From: Marivirga salinae
Lineage (GTDB): Bacteria; Bacteroidota; Bacteroidia; Cytophagales; Cyclobacteriaceae
Length of the DNA stretch: 64,000 nucleotides
Direction: 5' to 3'
NCBI RefSeq assembly: GCF_030503855.1
Contig: NZ_CP129971.1
Coordinates: 2,542,001 to 2,606,000, forward strand
Shown: positions 45,913 through 56,752 of the stretch, piece after piece
Layout of the letters: each line of letters starts with the position of its first letter
Position numbering within the stretch: position 1 is the stretch's first letter
Made by a program: the position numbers and the translations under genes
The notes under the pieces: generated by a model
Databases searched by the model: none
Seen by the model: the letters and a program-made list of their open reading frames with translations, nothing else
Told to the model about the DNA's origin: nothing

Positions 45913-45973
45913 TTTATAATTCATTTGAATATATTTATTTTCAACGGTCACATGGAATTCAATAAATTTTATT

Positions 45974-45988
45974 CCTGCCAGAGGCAGG
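45974..45988. repeat. Short hairpin CCTGCC-AGA-GGCAGG
   Basis: A 6-bp stem with a 3-base loop between a hypothetical exported gene and the M56 peptidase gene. T-runs on either side are weak. This palindrome resembles short intergenic repeats of Bacteroidota; no function is assigned. Confidence 0.4.
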
Positions 45989-46132
45989 CAAGCTATCCAC
46001 TGTTGGAATATTGAGGATTCTAAAATTTATGCTCATTTCATGTTATATCAATAAATATAATCAAAACAATTCAAACCATATGTTGATTAATCTCCTAAAT
46101 CCTATGGAAGTACCATTTGAATATTAATTTAC

Positions 46133-47395
46133 TTATAAAACAAACCTGATAGGAATAACTCTTGTGGAACGTACAGTCTTTCCATTATGCTTTCCTGGTA
46201 TCCAATTACCGTAGTTTTTGAGTACTTCAACTGCTAATTCATCACAACCAGCGCCAATTCCTTTTACAGATTTTACATTACTTAAGCTACCGTCTCTTTC
46301 AATTACAAATTTAATATAAACAACACCTTCAACGCCTTTATTGATAGCTTCCTTAGGATAATTTCCTTCTAAGTCTTTACTTAAAGCATCATATAAGGCT
46401 TCGATTCCTTCTCGGGGCTCTGCTTGCTTTTCAACTACTGAGAAAATTGGATTTACATTATCGTGTTCATCTTTCAATACCTTATTATCAGATGTAGGTT
46501 TATTTTCTGGTTTTAAGATGATCTCTTCCTTTGGATTTAAATCACATGCAAATAGTAAGCTAATTAAAGCAAAACTTAAAGCAGCTAAAAACGGCTTACT
46601 TTTAGAGTTTTTACTACTCTCCAACATGTTTAATCTATTTAATATGGTTGGCCTAGCAAAATAGCTTACAAACTGAAATTGCTGTTGGTTTAATGTTTGT
46701 TGTATTAATATTTGTGCATAATTCGTTTTTTGAGTGTCCTCGCAAGCATATTGATCCGCTAAATACTCATGATTTTCTACAATATATTTTTTAATTTTCT
46801 TATTTAAAGGGTTGAAAATGAGGATTGATGATAAAATTTCTACCCAAATAATATCAAAAAAATGCAATGTTGTTCTGTGATTTTTTTCGTGTTTTAGAAT
46901 TACCTCTTTGTTTTCATCATACATTAATTTTTCAGGAAGCAAGGTTTTATTTAAGAATGTAAAAGGAGGGATGTCATCTTCAACCCAATAAACCTTATGT
47001 TTGAAATCGAAACGTGCGAATCGGTAAAGTAATTTAAATTGGTAATAGCTTTTCCCAAACTTTATTAAGAAAATTAAAAACGATAGGAAAACTAAAATAC
47101 CATATGCCCAAGGAAAAATAATATCTAAGGTAAATAAACCGGTTTCTATAGTTTGTGGGCCTTTATTAAATGTTGTTGTTGAATTGGCACCACTTAATAA
47201 AGATGATTCAATAAATGTGATGTTCTTAAAAAATTTAAATTCTAGCAAAGGGGCAATTATACTTACCCCATAAATTGCTAGAAGATAGAAACGATTAAAG
47301 GTGAAGCTTTTCTCATTTCTTAATGAGTAATGATAGATTCCACCCAAAATCAAAAACAACAAATGAGCTTTTGAAATGTAAATTAAGGTTTCCAT
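46133..47395 (-). CDS. BlaR1-like M56 peptidase fused to a TonB C-terminal domain
   Basis: A 420-residue membrane protein. The N-terminal half has four hydrophobic segments and the zinc motif HEKNH (HExxH, His169, Glu170, His173) of M56 peptidases. After a fifth helix near 270-285 a periplasmic linker leads to a TonB-type C-terminal domain (about 325-420; GVVYIKFVIERDGSLSNVKSV, IPIRFVL). In BlaR1 the peptidase half cleaves the BlaI repressor; the TonB part suggests contact with outer-membrane proteins instead of a beta-lactam sensor. The blaI gene starts 366 bases upstream and ends 6 bases before this gene. Confidence 0.82.
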   Translation of the reverse strand: METLIYISKAHLLFLILGGIYHYSLRNEKSFTFNRFYLLAIYGVSIIAPLLEFKFFKNITFIESSLLSGANSTTTFNKGPQTIETGLFTLDIIFPWAYGILVFLSFLIFLIKFGKSYYQFKLLYRFARFDFKHKVYWVEDDIPPFTFLNKTLLPEKLMYDENKEVILKHEKNHRTTLHFFDIIWVEILSSILIFNPLNKKIKKYIVENHEYLADQYACEDTQKTNYAQILIQQTLNQQQFQFVSYFARPTILNRLNMLESSKNSKSKPFLAALSFALISLLFACDLNPKEEIILKPENKPTSDNKVLKDEHDNVNPIFSVVEKQAEPREGIEALYDALSKDLEGNYPKEAINKGVEGVVYIKFVIERDGSLSNVKSVKGIGAGCDELAVEVLKNYGNWIPGKHNGKTVRSTRVIPIRFVL

Positions 47396-47401
47396 TATGG
47401 A

Positions 47402-47761
47402 TTATTTTTGATCTTTCAAATGCTTCATTACCTCGTCTAGTTCTGAGGTACTTAGGTTTTCTTCTTTCGCAAAGAAAGATGCCATATTAGCAAATGATCC
47501 TTCAAAATAACCATGGATAAGTTTTTTCAAGCTTTGTTTTTTGTATTCATCTTTTTTTAATACTGGATAATACAAATAGCTTTTACCTGTTTTTTCATGG
47601 CCAACTACTCCTTTTCTTTCTAGAATTCGAATAATTGTACTTACGGTATTGTAGGCTGGTTTAGGTTCTGGTAAAGTTTCCAATACTTCTTTTACATAAG
47701 CTTTTTTCAAGCCCCATAGCTTATGCATGATTTGTTCTTCTGCTCTGGTTAATACTAACAT
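47402..47761 (-). CDS. BlaI/MecI family repressor
   Basis: A 119-residue winged-helix regulator of the BlaI/MecI/CopY family. The N-terminus LTRAEEQIMHKLWGLKKAYVKEVLE and YNTVSTIIRILERKGVVGHEKTGKSYLYYP fit the family helix-turn-helix and wing. The C-terminal helix dimerises. It lies 6 bases before the M56 peptidase gene, forming the classic pair in which the peptidase inactivates the repressor. A palindrome of the kind this family binds lies 37 bases upstream. The base run GGGGGAAATT before the ATG is unusually G-rich. Confidence 0.88.
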   Translation of the reverse strand: MLVLTRAEEQIMHKLWGLKKAYVKEVLETLPEPKPAYNTVSTIIRILERKGVVGHEKTGKSYLYYPVLKKDEYKKQSLKKLIHGYFEGSFANMASFFAKEENLSTSELDEVMKHLKDQK

Positions 47762-47797
47762 AATTTCCCCCTATTATTTTGTTAAAAAGCTCAATAT

Positions 47798-47817
47798 AAA
47801 ACTAATGCGTTAGTTTT
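47798..47817. promoter_or_regulatory. BlaI operator candidate
   Basis: AAAACTAA (47798-47805), centre TGCG, TTAGTTTT (47810-47817): perfect 8-bp arms 37 bases upstream of the BlaI ATG. ACTA...TAGT half-sites are typical for BlaI/MecI repressors. No TAnnTTTG is visible on the minus strand, but TATATTGA sits next to the operator (47790-47797), so binding would block it. Confidence 0.65.
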
Positions 47818-47898
47818 GAAAGAATTTCTTAATTTTTTAAGAAAAAATTTTAAGAATTTTTATTAAAACTCAATAAACGAGTGATTTTCAAAGTGAAA

Positions 47899-49734
47899 TC
47901 ATTCGTTTTCATTGCTTTTCATGTTGTAATTTTTGTTTTTCAAAAATATCAACCGGTCATCTTTTCCAACCTCTTCTGGATAACCTGAAATAATTTGTAA
48001 TTTCTTTTCAGCAGTTATAATAAATAATGGAATTATTGTTTTTCCTTTTTCTTCCAAAAATTCTTCATATTCGGATTCTCCGTAGAATTTCACTTCTGAA
48101 ATTTCACTATTTTGTCTCAATAAATGATTAAGACTTAGGTAGTCCAATCTGGATTTGAAGAGTACATTTTTCGGTAACGGTAGATTATCGTTTTCTGCCT
48201 CTTCTTTACTCACTATTCTGTAGGTATTTTCCATACCTAATTCATTATCGAACCAACTTAATGCTAATGAATTGATACCAGAGTTACTGGTTACAGCCAT
48301 CATTTTACCAATTTGCGATAAATCTACCTCCTCAAAAATTTCTTCAGAAAGTATGTTTCCTTCGTATACTGGTATATTCAGTTTTCTAGCTTCATTAACA
48401 TTATGTTTGGCTGTATCTGCCAATAATACATAAAAGCCTTCTTTTTTGAGATATAAAGCTAATTTTTTAGCTATTTCATTTGCTCCGACAAACAGTACTC
48501 CTTGGGGTTCCTTTCTTAAAACACCTAACCATTTGCCAACATATTTTGCGCTTGTTCCCTGTATAACTACAGTCCCTACAATAACCAAGAAAACAAGAGG
48601 TAAGAGTAATTCTGCTTCAGTTTTTAAAGCTTCACTTGTGGCATCGGAACTTAATAAATCAAGAGAGAATAGGGAAGCTACTGCTGCAGCTACAATACCT
48701 CTAGGTCCAATCCATGCTATAAATAATTTTTCTTGCCATCGTAAATTAGAGCCTATTGAACTCAACCAAACCCCTAAAGGTCTAAGTATTAAAATAACTA
48801 CAGCAAAGAGCACTAAACTTCTGGTACCTAATTGTTCTATTTGTACAATATCAATTCTACTTGAAAGCAGGATAAATAGAAGGGTCACCAATATAAGACT
48901 GATATCTTCCTTAAAAGACAATATTTTTTTGAAATCATCAAGTTTCATGTTGGCTAATACAATTCCCATTATGGTGGTTGCTAGTAAGCCAGCTTCTTTT
49001 TGTAATAAATCAGAAACAGAAAATACTAATATTACTGTACCTAAGGTGATTACATTCCTTAAATAATCTGGAATCTTATTCTTACTAATAATATACCATA
49101 TTAAAATTGCTCCAAAACCACCAACAAAGAAACCAACAGAAATGGTAGTGAAGAAATCTTTTAATGCTTCTACTGTGTAGTATTCACCGTTCGAAGAGCT
49201 TTTTATGAATTCATAAACCAGAACTGCTATTAAAGCACCTAATGGGTCAATAAGAATTCCTTCCCATTTTAGAATGGTATTAATTTTGGCATTAGGTCGT
49301 ACGTTTCGAAGAATGGGTAGAACCACTGTTGGTCCTGAAACTATTATTAACCCACCAAATAATAATGCCATTGAAAGACTCAAGTCAAGAATGGCGATGG
49401 CGGCAACTGTTCCACCAATAAAGGTTATAATCACTCCTACAAATAGTAAATTCCGAACAGTACTGGCCACGGTTCTTACTTCCTTTAAATTAAGAGTTAA
49501 GCCTCCTTCAAAAAGTATAACACCTACGGATAGTGATACAAAGGAAAATAGTAAATCACCTGAAAAAATCTGATCACCATCAATTAGCTTACTACCTTCT
49601 GGAGTAAAGAAAGTAGATATTGGACCAACAAGTAGTCCTATTAAAATTAGGGGAAGTATTGCGGGTTGTTTTATCTTCCATGCCAACCACTGGGCAAATA
49701 CCCCTAATACTAAAATGCTTGCTAACTCTATCAT
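47899..49734 (-). CDS. CPA1-type Na+/H+ antiporter with TrkA-N-like domain
   Basis: A 611-residue NhaP-type antiporter. About 12 membrane helices fill residues 1-390, with the family motifs GVILFEGGLTL, SGPTVVLPILRN and the ion-binding aspartate region EGILIDPLGAL. Residues about 410-510 form a Rossmann-like TrkA-N domain (VLFVGANEIAKKLALYLKK). The remaining residues resemble a TrkA-C-like tail. Such transporters exchange Na+ or K+ for protons; the nucleotide-binding domain gates the channel. It is a single gene, with 136 bases to the blaI start. Confidence 0.88.
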   Translation of the reverse strand: MIELASILVLGVFAQWLAWKIKQPAILPLILIGLLVGPISTFFTPEGSKLIDGDQIFSGDLLFSFVSLSVGVILFEGGLTLNLKEVRTVASTVRNLLFVGVIITFIGGTVAAIAILDLSLSMALLFGGLIIVSGPTVVLPILRNVRPNAKINTILKWEGILIDPLGALIAVLVYEFIKSSSNGEYYTVEALKDFFTTISVGFFVGGFGAILIWYIISKNKIPDYLRNVITLGTVILVFSVSDLLQKEAGLLATTIMGIVLANMKLDDFKKILSFKEDISLILVTLLFILLSSRIDIVQIEQLGTRSLVLFAVVILILRPLGVWLSSIGSNLRWQEKLFIAWIGPRGIVAAAVASLFSLDLLSSDATSEALKTEAELLLPLVFLVIVGTVVIQGTSAKYVGKWLGVLRKEPQGVLFVGANEIAKKLALYLKKEGFYVLLADTAKHNVNEARKLNIPVYEGNILSEEIFEEVDLSQIGKMMAVTSNSGINSLALSWFDNELGMENTYRIVSKEEAENDNLPLPKNVLFKSRLDYLSLNHLLRQNSEISEVKFYGESEYEEFLEEKGKTIIPLFIITAEKKLQIISGYPEEVGKDDRLIFLKNKNYNMKSNENE

Positions 49735-49894
49735 TCTGTAAGATTTTTGATTAAATCAATTCTAAAAATAGTGATAAATTACTGTATTAGTAGTCTAAAC
49801 TGATTTTTATTTTTAGTTCATTAAATGAGTGAAATTGAAACTGAAAATAATATAATAAAGGGGTGAGGTTCTTTAATGAAACGAATAACTAAAC

Positions 49895-52546
49895 TTAATA
49901 TTCAGAAATATGAATTTTTTTACTTACTCTTTTTGAATTTGGCTCTATTCCTGTTAAAGGAAATATAAGTGTGAAAGTACTACCATTTCGTGTATCACTT
50001 TTAAGTTGAATTTCCCCATTAAGTTTATTTGTAGCTTTTTTTACGAGGTACAAACCCAAACCATTTCCCGTAGAAGTTTGAGAAGTCCTTTTAAACATAT
50101 GAAAAACCTCTTCTTGTATGTCCTCGGATATTCCAATTCCATTATCTTTTACACTTAAAATGAGATGGTCATCCTTTACTTTTGCATCAATTGTGATTTC
50201 TATTTTGTCAGATTTATTAAAAACTAAGCTGTTTTCAATTAGATTACTTAAACATATTTGGAGAATTACAGGGTAGAATAAAACAGATTTTACTGAGCTA
50301 TTAATTCTAAGATCGTAATTGTACTTAACACCATCAATTGATTTAGTTTTAATTACTTCATCTGCAATTTGATTTATTTCTTTTTCCATTTCGAGTGTTT
50401 GAGGAGATTTTAAATTCTCAAAATCTCCTAGGAAACTAACTGCCTGAAGTTTCTTAACCATTCCATCTAACTTTTTTACAGTAAGATCTACTTGATTAAA
50501 AAGTTTAGAAGCATCTTCTGACAGATTATAGCCTTTAGATATGCCCACTAGCCCCATTAATGTAGTAAGAGGTCCTCTGAAATCATGTGATGCTCTGTAG
50601 AAAAAATGATCTAATTCTGAAAGAGCGTCTTCCAAGGCTAGAGTTCTCTCTTTAACTCTTTTTTCAAGAAATTGATTTAGTTCATGAACTTGATCATTGG
50701 CCTCTTTCAGTTCCTCTGACTGTGCCAGTATCTCCTCTTGCTTTTCCTGAATTTGATTATTTAATTCCCTTAATTGAAGGTTGGTCTTGGTTTTTACTTT
50801 AAGATATCTGAAAATTATATAGCTTAAAATTATTAGCAGAATGATTCCTATTGCTAATACAATAAGTGTATTTCTTTGAGAATCAATGGTTTTTTGATTT
50901 AAAGCTATTATTTGCTCGTTGTTCTTTTTTTGGAGGTTTAATAAGGCTAATTCTTTCTCCTTATTCTTCAGGTCATAAGTTGTTTCTAAGGTGGCTAATT
51001 CCAATGTTTTGTTTTCTTCAGATAGTATTTGCTGAGTTTTTAAGGCTTTTAGAAGGTACTCTGATGCAGTTTTATGCATATTTTTTATGGTATATAAATT
51101 TGCCTGTGCTTCATAAATTTTCAATAAAAAGTACTTTTCATCTAAATCAATCGCATGTTTCTCACCTAAATTGAAATAATATTGCGCAGAATCATATTGA
51201 TTCATTTTCATAAAATATTCTCCCAATACCCATTCACCTTCTATCAAACCGATCGTATTTTCTAGTTTCTCATCTACTTTGTAGCTAAATCTATAGAGAT
51301 TAAGTGCTTCCTTATTTTCACCTAATTTTTCTAGCACTACAGCTTTATTAAATTTTGCAGCACTCATTGATGCTAAGCTTAATGTTTTATTAGAATAAAG
51401 TATAGCAGAATCAAAATGTAAGATCGCGGAATCATATTTTTCTAAATCAGTATACAAGGATCCATATGCATTATGTACGTTGCCCATATATTTAATATTG
51501 TTAATGTTACGGGCAATATTCAATGATAGATTTAAATATTTTTTAGCTCTTTCTTCCATTTTCATTGAATGAAAAATCCAGCCTAATTCATAATAGGCTA
51601 TCATAATTGCATTTCTGTTTTTACTTTTTTCAAAAACCTCCAATGATTTAAATATATAGTCACTGGCATCATTATAGTTCCCCATCCATGATAGAAGAAT
51701 CCCTTTAAATAAATGGATATTAGCCTGACCGAATTCGTATCCGAGACTATCATAAATAGCTTGAGATTTAATTAATAAATCAGAACTTTTATTGTATTGG
51801 CTTATTTCCATTGCAGTTTCTGCCAATAGCAAATTTAGTTCAGCTATGTCCATCTGATTATTTGAGTTTTGATAATACTCTAATAGTTGATAAAAAATGG
51901 AATCCGATTTATCATATTGAGCTGTTAAATGATAATATCGGCCTTTGAGCTTATTAAGTGTTCTCAAGCTATTTTCTGAATCAATATTCTGAACAAGGCT
52001 TTCAGCAACTTGAATAATAGAATCGGATTTTTCTGTTAAACCTATGGAGATAGAAGCAGAAAGCTTAAACATCAATAAATTGAATAATTCAATTGTACTT
52101 GTTTCTACTCGATCAATTCTTTTGTCTATCATGGTAATAGCATCCATAAACCTGCCAGTCTTTTCCATCGCAGATGTTGTGGTAGATAGATATTTGTAGA
52201 TTTCTAAATCATTTTCGATGGCAATTTTTGTTGCTTTTTCATAATAATATATTGCACTATCATATTTTAAGTCGCTATAAAATGATATTCCGTATTGTCT
52301 ATAGGTTTCGGCCTTTAGTTTTGGATTTGTTTCATTCTTAAGCATGTGAAATGCTTTTCGTGCAGCTTTTTGTGCTTTTGGAATGTCATTATGCCAGTTT
52401 TTATCTGATTCTTGTAAAAGTCGCTTTAAGGTTGATTCATTAGTCGAGTTTAAGTTTTGACCAAACAAATCCATTGTTACTATCAATATGCAAGATATAA
52501 ATAGTAATTTCCTAAATGCGGTGATATGTTGAATTGAAATTTTCAA
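49895..52546 (-). CDS. TPR-repeat sensor histidine kinase, long form
   Basis: An 883-residue kinase. It has a signal peptide (1-29), a long periplasmic TPR superhelix (about 45-530), a membrane helix (about 568-590), a coiled coil, a HisKA domain with His654 in SHDFRGP, and an HATPase domain with DNGIGIS and GNGLGLYLVKKA. The TPR region is longer than that of the kinase at 12570-14564. No receiver or regulator gene is adjacent. It is a stand-alone gene divergent from the Nudix gene. Confidence 0.85.
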   Translation of the reverse strand: MKISIQHITAFRKLLFISCILIVTMDLFGQNLNSTNESTLKRLLQESDKNWHNDIPKAQKAARKAFHMLKNETNPKLKAETYRQYGISFYSDLKYDSAIYYYEKATKIAIENDLEIYKYLSTTTSAMEKTGRFMDAITMIDKRIDRVETSTIELFNLLMFKLSASISIGLTEKSDSIIQVAESLVQNIDSENSLRTLNKLKGRYYHLTAQYDKSDSIFYQLLEYYQNSNNQMDIAELNLLLAETAMEISQYNKSSDLLIKSQAIYDSLGYEFGQANIHLFKGILLSWMGNYNDASDYIFKSLEVFEKSKNRNAIMIAYYELGWIFHSMKMEERAKKYLNLSLNIARNINNIKYMGNVHNAYGSLYTDLEKYDSAILHFDSAILYSNKTLSLASMSAAKFNKAVVLEKLGENKEALNLYRFSYKVDEKLENTIGLIEGEWVLGEYFMKMNQYDSAQYYFNLGEKHAIDLDEKYFLLKIYEAQANLYTIKNMHKTASEYLLKALKTQQILSEENKTLELATLETTYDLKNKEKELALLNLQKKNNEQIIALNQKTIDSQRNTLIVLAIGIILLIILSYIIFRYLKVKTKTNLQLRELNNQIQEKQEEILAQSEELKEANDQVHELNQFLEKRVKERTLALEDALSELDHFFYRASHDFRGPLTTLMGLVGISKGYNLSEDASKLFNQVDLTVKKLDGMVKKLQAVSFLGDFENLKSPQTLEMEKEINQIADEVIKTKSIDGVKYNYDLRINSSVKSVLFYPVILQICLSNLIENSLVFNKSDKIEITIDAKVKDDHLILSVKDNGIGISEDIQEEVFHMFKRTSQTSTGNGLGLYLVKKATNKLNGEIQLKSDTRNGSTFTLIFPLTGIEPNSKRVSKKIHISEY

Positions 52547-52692
52547 ACTATTATTTATAAAAGTAATTTGAATAAATTTACTTAAATAGGAAAGTATTTA
52601 TAATAATAACAAATATAAATTTCGATTTCCAACTGTTTTCGATAGACGGTAGAATATAATAGATTGCAAAAAAAAGAATCACAACAAATAAT

Positions 52693-53247
52693 ATGTCAAA
52701 AAACCCTTGGAAACTTTTAAAGACAAATATTCAATATGATAATCCCTGGATAAAGGTTGAGGAAGATGCAGTTATCAATCCCAGTGGAGGCCAAGGGATA
52801 TATGGAAGGGTACATTTTAAAAATGTTGCTGTTGGTGTTATTCCGATTGATGAAGAGGGGAATACCTGGCTAGTAGGTCAGTATCGCTATCCATTGGACG
52901 AATACAGCTGGGAAATACCTGAAGGTGGTTGTCCAATAGGAGAGAAGGAATTAGATGCTGCTAAAAGAGAATTAAAAGAAGAAACTGGTCTATTTGCCGA
53001 GCATTGGGAAGAATTTTTAAGAATTCATACTAGTAATTCCGTATCTGATGAAAGAGGGGTGGTTTTTTTAGCAAAAGATTTGAAACAAGGTGATACTCAG
53101 TTTGAAGCAACAGAAGACCTTAAAATTAAAAAGCTTCCTTTAGAGGAAGCCTTTCAAATGGTATTAGATGGAAAAATAACCGATAGCATTAGCATGGCTG
53201 CACTTTTGAAATTAAAAGTACATTTATCTAAAAATAATTTTAGGTAA
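52693..53247 (+). CDS. Nudix hydrolase, ADP-ribose pyrophosphatase type
   Basis: A 184-residue protein with a full Nudix box from GGCPIGE through RELKEETGL (GX5EX7REUXEEXGU) at about residues 78-100. The upstream VAVGVIPIDEEGNTWLVGQYRYPL strand pair and downstream SDERGVVFLAKDL match ADP-ribose pyrophosphatases. Such enzymes hydrolyse ADP-ribose or related diphosphates. It converges with hisC, 7 bases apart. The substrate is inferred from the family. Confidence 0.8.
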   Translation: MSKNPWKLLKTNIQYDNPWIKVEEDAVINPSGGQGIYGRVHFKNVAVGVIPIDEEGNTWLVGQYRYPLDEYSWEIPEGGCPIGEKELDAAKRELKEETGLFAEHWEEFLRIHTSNSVSDERGVVFLAKDLKQGDTQFEATEDLKIKKLPLEEAFQMVLDGKITDSISMAALLKLKVHLSKNNFR

Positions 53248-53254
53248 CTTATTT

Positions 53255-54304
53255 TTATATATCTGAAAGAGCTGTAATCAGAATTTCATTTTCTTCTGCA
53301 GTCCCGATTGTTATTCTTAAACAGTCATCACAAAGCTTAACATTGGATCTATCACGTACCACAATGCCCTTTTCAATCAATTTTTGATAGATAGATTTAG
53401 CTTCATTTATTTTAATCAATATAAAATTGGCATCTGTTAGATATACCTTTTTTACTCCAGGGATATCTTGAAGTTTTTGATTAAGCTTATCTTTTTCAGC
53501 TAGAATTGATTTAATCTGCTCTTCAAATCCTTTTTTATTTTTGAGTGAATCTGACACCAATTTCTGACTAGGCCCGCTTATGTTGTAAGGAGGTTTTACT
53601 TTATTCAAAATTTTAATTAATTCTTGATTTGCAAAGGCCATTCCCAATCTAGCGGAAGCTAATCCCCAAGCTTTGCTTAAGGTTTGTAAAACCACTAAAT
53701 TCTGATAATTTTCCAATTGATGAGTCCATGATTTTTGCGCTGAAAAATCTATATAAGCTTCATCTATTACGACTATTCCTTTAAATTTTTCAAGCAAGTT
53801 CTGAATGTCATCTTTTCTTAAACTATTTCCTGTAGGATTATTGGGGGAGCAAATGAATAGCATTTTGCTTTCTTCATTGGCTGCATTTAAAATAGCATTT
53901 ACATCTAATTGAAAATCATTCGTTAGTGAAACTTCAATATTTTCTACATTATGAATAGCTGCTGATACTTTGTACATTCCATAAGTAGGAGGACAGGTAA
54001 TGACATTCGATTCACCTCCTTTGCAGAAAATCCTGAATAATAAATCTATAGCCTCATCACTTCCATTTCCTAAGAAAATATTTGAGGATGCTATCCCTTT
54101 TATTTCAGACAATTGATTTTTAATGTCCTTTTGCAATGGGTCTGGATAACGATTCCAGTTGTGTTGCTCTTCATCAAATGGATTTTCATTTGCATCTAAA
54201 AATACCTTGGCATCACCTGAGAATTCATCGCGAGCTGATGAATAGGCTTGCAAACTTAATATATGAGGAAGAACTAAATCTTTCCAATTTACAGTATTGC
54301 TCAT
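53255..54304 (-). CDS. hisC: Histidinol-phosphate aminotransferase
   Basis: A 349-residue PLP enzyme converting imidazole-acetol phosphate to histidinol phosphate. It has ANENPFDEE and LGNGSDEAIDL, CSPNNPTGN, and the PLP lysine in LSKAWGLASARLGM. It begins 9 bases after hisD and is the last his gene in this cluster. The product could also serve aromatic amino acid transamination, but the operon position makes HisC the simple reading. Confidence 0.92.
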   Translation of the reverse strand: MSNTVNWKDLVLPHILSLQAYSSARDEFSGDAKVFLDANENPFDEEQHNWNRYPDPLQKDIKNQLSEIKGIASSNIFLGNGSDEAIDLLFRIFCKGGESNVITCPPTYGMYKVSAAIHNVENIEVSLTNDFQLDVNAILNAANEESKMLFICSPNNPTGNSLRKDDIQNLLEKFKGIVVIDEAYIDFSAQKSWTHQLENYQNLVVLQTLSKAWGLASARLGMAFANQELIKILNKVKPPYNISGPSQKLVSDSLKNKKGFEEQIKSILAEKDKLNQKLQDIPGVKKVYLTDANFILIKINEAKSIYQKLIEKGIVVRDRSNVKLCDDCLRITIGTAEENEILITALSDI

Positions 54305-54313
54305 TCTAACAAA

Positions 54314-55603
<1,290 letters not shown>

Positions 55604-55669
55604 AATTTTTTAAATCAAGCAATTTTCTCAAACTCATTTAAACTGTAAGGTTTAATTTAAAATTGAAAC

Positions 55670-56527
55670 CTAAACAATCATTTTTTCAATTGGAGCCACT
55701 AAAATGCCTTGTGCCCCAGCTTCTTTAAGTTTTTCTATTACCTCCCAAAATTCATCTTCTTTCACCACAGAGTGTAAGGAACTCCAGCCTTCCATTGCTA
55801 AGGGTAGAACAGTAGGACTTTTCATACCTGGTAATAGACTAATGATTTCATCTATGGACTCGTTAGGAGCATTTAATAAAATGTATTTATTGTTCTTTCC
55901 AGCCTGGACTGCTTCCATTCTGAATAACAGCTGGTTCAAAATTCTCTCTTGTTCTGCAGATAAATTATTGCCTGAAACCAATACTGCTTCAGAGCGCATA
56001 ATGACATCAGCTTCCTTCAAGCCATTGCTCAATAAGGTGCTTCCTGAACTTACAATATCACAAACTGCATCAGCTAAGCCAATACTGGGAGCAATTTCCA
56101 CTGATCCACTAATTTCGTGTATTTCGGCATTAATGTTATTTTCTTTAAGGTAGTTGCCTAAAATTTTAGGGTAGGAGGTTGCAATGCTTTTTCCATCAAG
56201 TTCTTTGATATTTTTGTAATCCCAGTTTCTGTCAACTCCAATAGAAAGTCTACATTTCGAGAAGCCTAATTTCTTTACAAGCTTCACGTCCTTTTCGTAT
56301 TCTACCAAAACGTTTTCGCCTACTATTCCTAAATCTGCTACTCCATCTTCCACATATCCAGGTATGTCATCATCTCTTAAAAAGAGAAATTCAAGGGGGA
56401 AATTATCTGCAACGGCTTTTAATTTACCTTTACCATTGCTGAATTTTATACCGCATTCTTTAATTAATTTTAATGAGTCTTCGCTTAATCGACCTGACTT
56501 TTGTATAGCAATTTTTAATGTATTCAT
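55670..56527 (-). CDS. hisG: ATP phosphoribosyltransferase, long form
   Basis: A 285-residue first enzyme of histidine synthesis. It is the long HisG, with a C-terminal regulatory domain (about 210-285; PLAMEGWSSLHSVV, QGILVAPIEKM) that binds histidine, so it does not need HisZ. The catalytic part starts IAIQKSGRLSE and has DLGIVGEN and DIVSSGSTL. A His-rich leader peptide, candidate RNA stems and a promoter lie upstream on the same strand, pointing to transcriptional attenuation. It heads the hisG-hisD-hisC operon. Confidence 0.93.
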   Translation of the reverse strand: MNTLKIAIQKSGRLSEDSLKLIKECGIKFSNGKGKLKAVADNFPLEFLFLRDDDIPGYVEDGVADLGIVGENVLVEYEKDVKLVKKLGFSKCRLSIGVDRNWDYKNIKELDGKSIATSYPKILGNYLKENNINAEIHEISGSVEIAPSIGLADAVCDIVSSGSTLLSNGLKEADVIMRSEAVLVSGNNLSAEQERILNQLLFRMEAVQAGKNNKYILLNAPNESIDEIISLLPGMKSPTVLPLAMEGWSSLHSVVKEDEFWEVIEKLKEAGAQGILVAPIEKMIV

Positions 56528-56575
56528 CTTTAATTTTTAAGTTTTTAAAAATAGTATTTAACTAAGAGATTTTCT

Positions 56576-56651
56576 AAGGAAATGTTTGATGATTTTCCTT
56601 AAATAAATTATAAGTGCAGATACCTGCTTATGGCGATATAGTGAATTTATT
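56576..56651 (-). promoter_or_regulatory. Candidate attenuator RNA structures in the hisG leader
   Basis: Between the leader peptide and hisG the minus-strand RNA can form a distal hairpin AAGGAAA / TTTCCTT (56594-56600 with 56576-56582), a longer stem AATAAATT / AATTTATT (56644-56651 with 56602-56609) enclosing GCAG-ATAC-CTGC, and a small CCTC / GAGG stem over the leader stop. Some can exclude each other. No immediate U-run follows the distal stem, so the terminator is unresolved. Confidence 0.4.
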
Positions 56652-56655
56652 CCTC

Positions 56656-56745
56656 TTAAAACGAGGAATGATGGAATACATGAACCGCATGAAATGCCTG
56701 AGAAGCATTTAGCATTGAAGAGATATGTAATCTAGTGTTGTTCAT
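56656..56745 (-). CDS. hisL: Histidine-rich leader peptide upstream of hisG
   Basis: A 29-residue frame starting MNNTRLHISSMLNASQ and continuing FHAVHVFHH to a TAA stop. Five of 29 residues are His (7, 19, 22, 25, 26), four of them in the eight residues 19-26. Ribosome stalling at these codons when charged tRNA-His is scarce would switch the downstream RNA folds, as in classical his attenuators. ATG 56745 lies only 7 bases after the -7 box, so translation may start at the internal ATG at 56715, giving a 19-residue peptide that keeps the His cluster. The peptide need have no function of its own. Confidence 0.65.
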   Translation of the reverse strand: MNNTRLHISSMLNASQAFHAVHVFHHSSF

Positions 56746-56752
56746 GTGGAAG

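Noticed and set aside
55648..55671. Hairpin between hisG and hisD as a terminator
   Set aside because: The 6-bp stem AGGTTT/AAACCT has a 12-base loop and no T-run; an operon junction is more likely.
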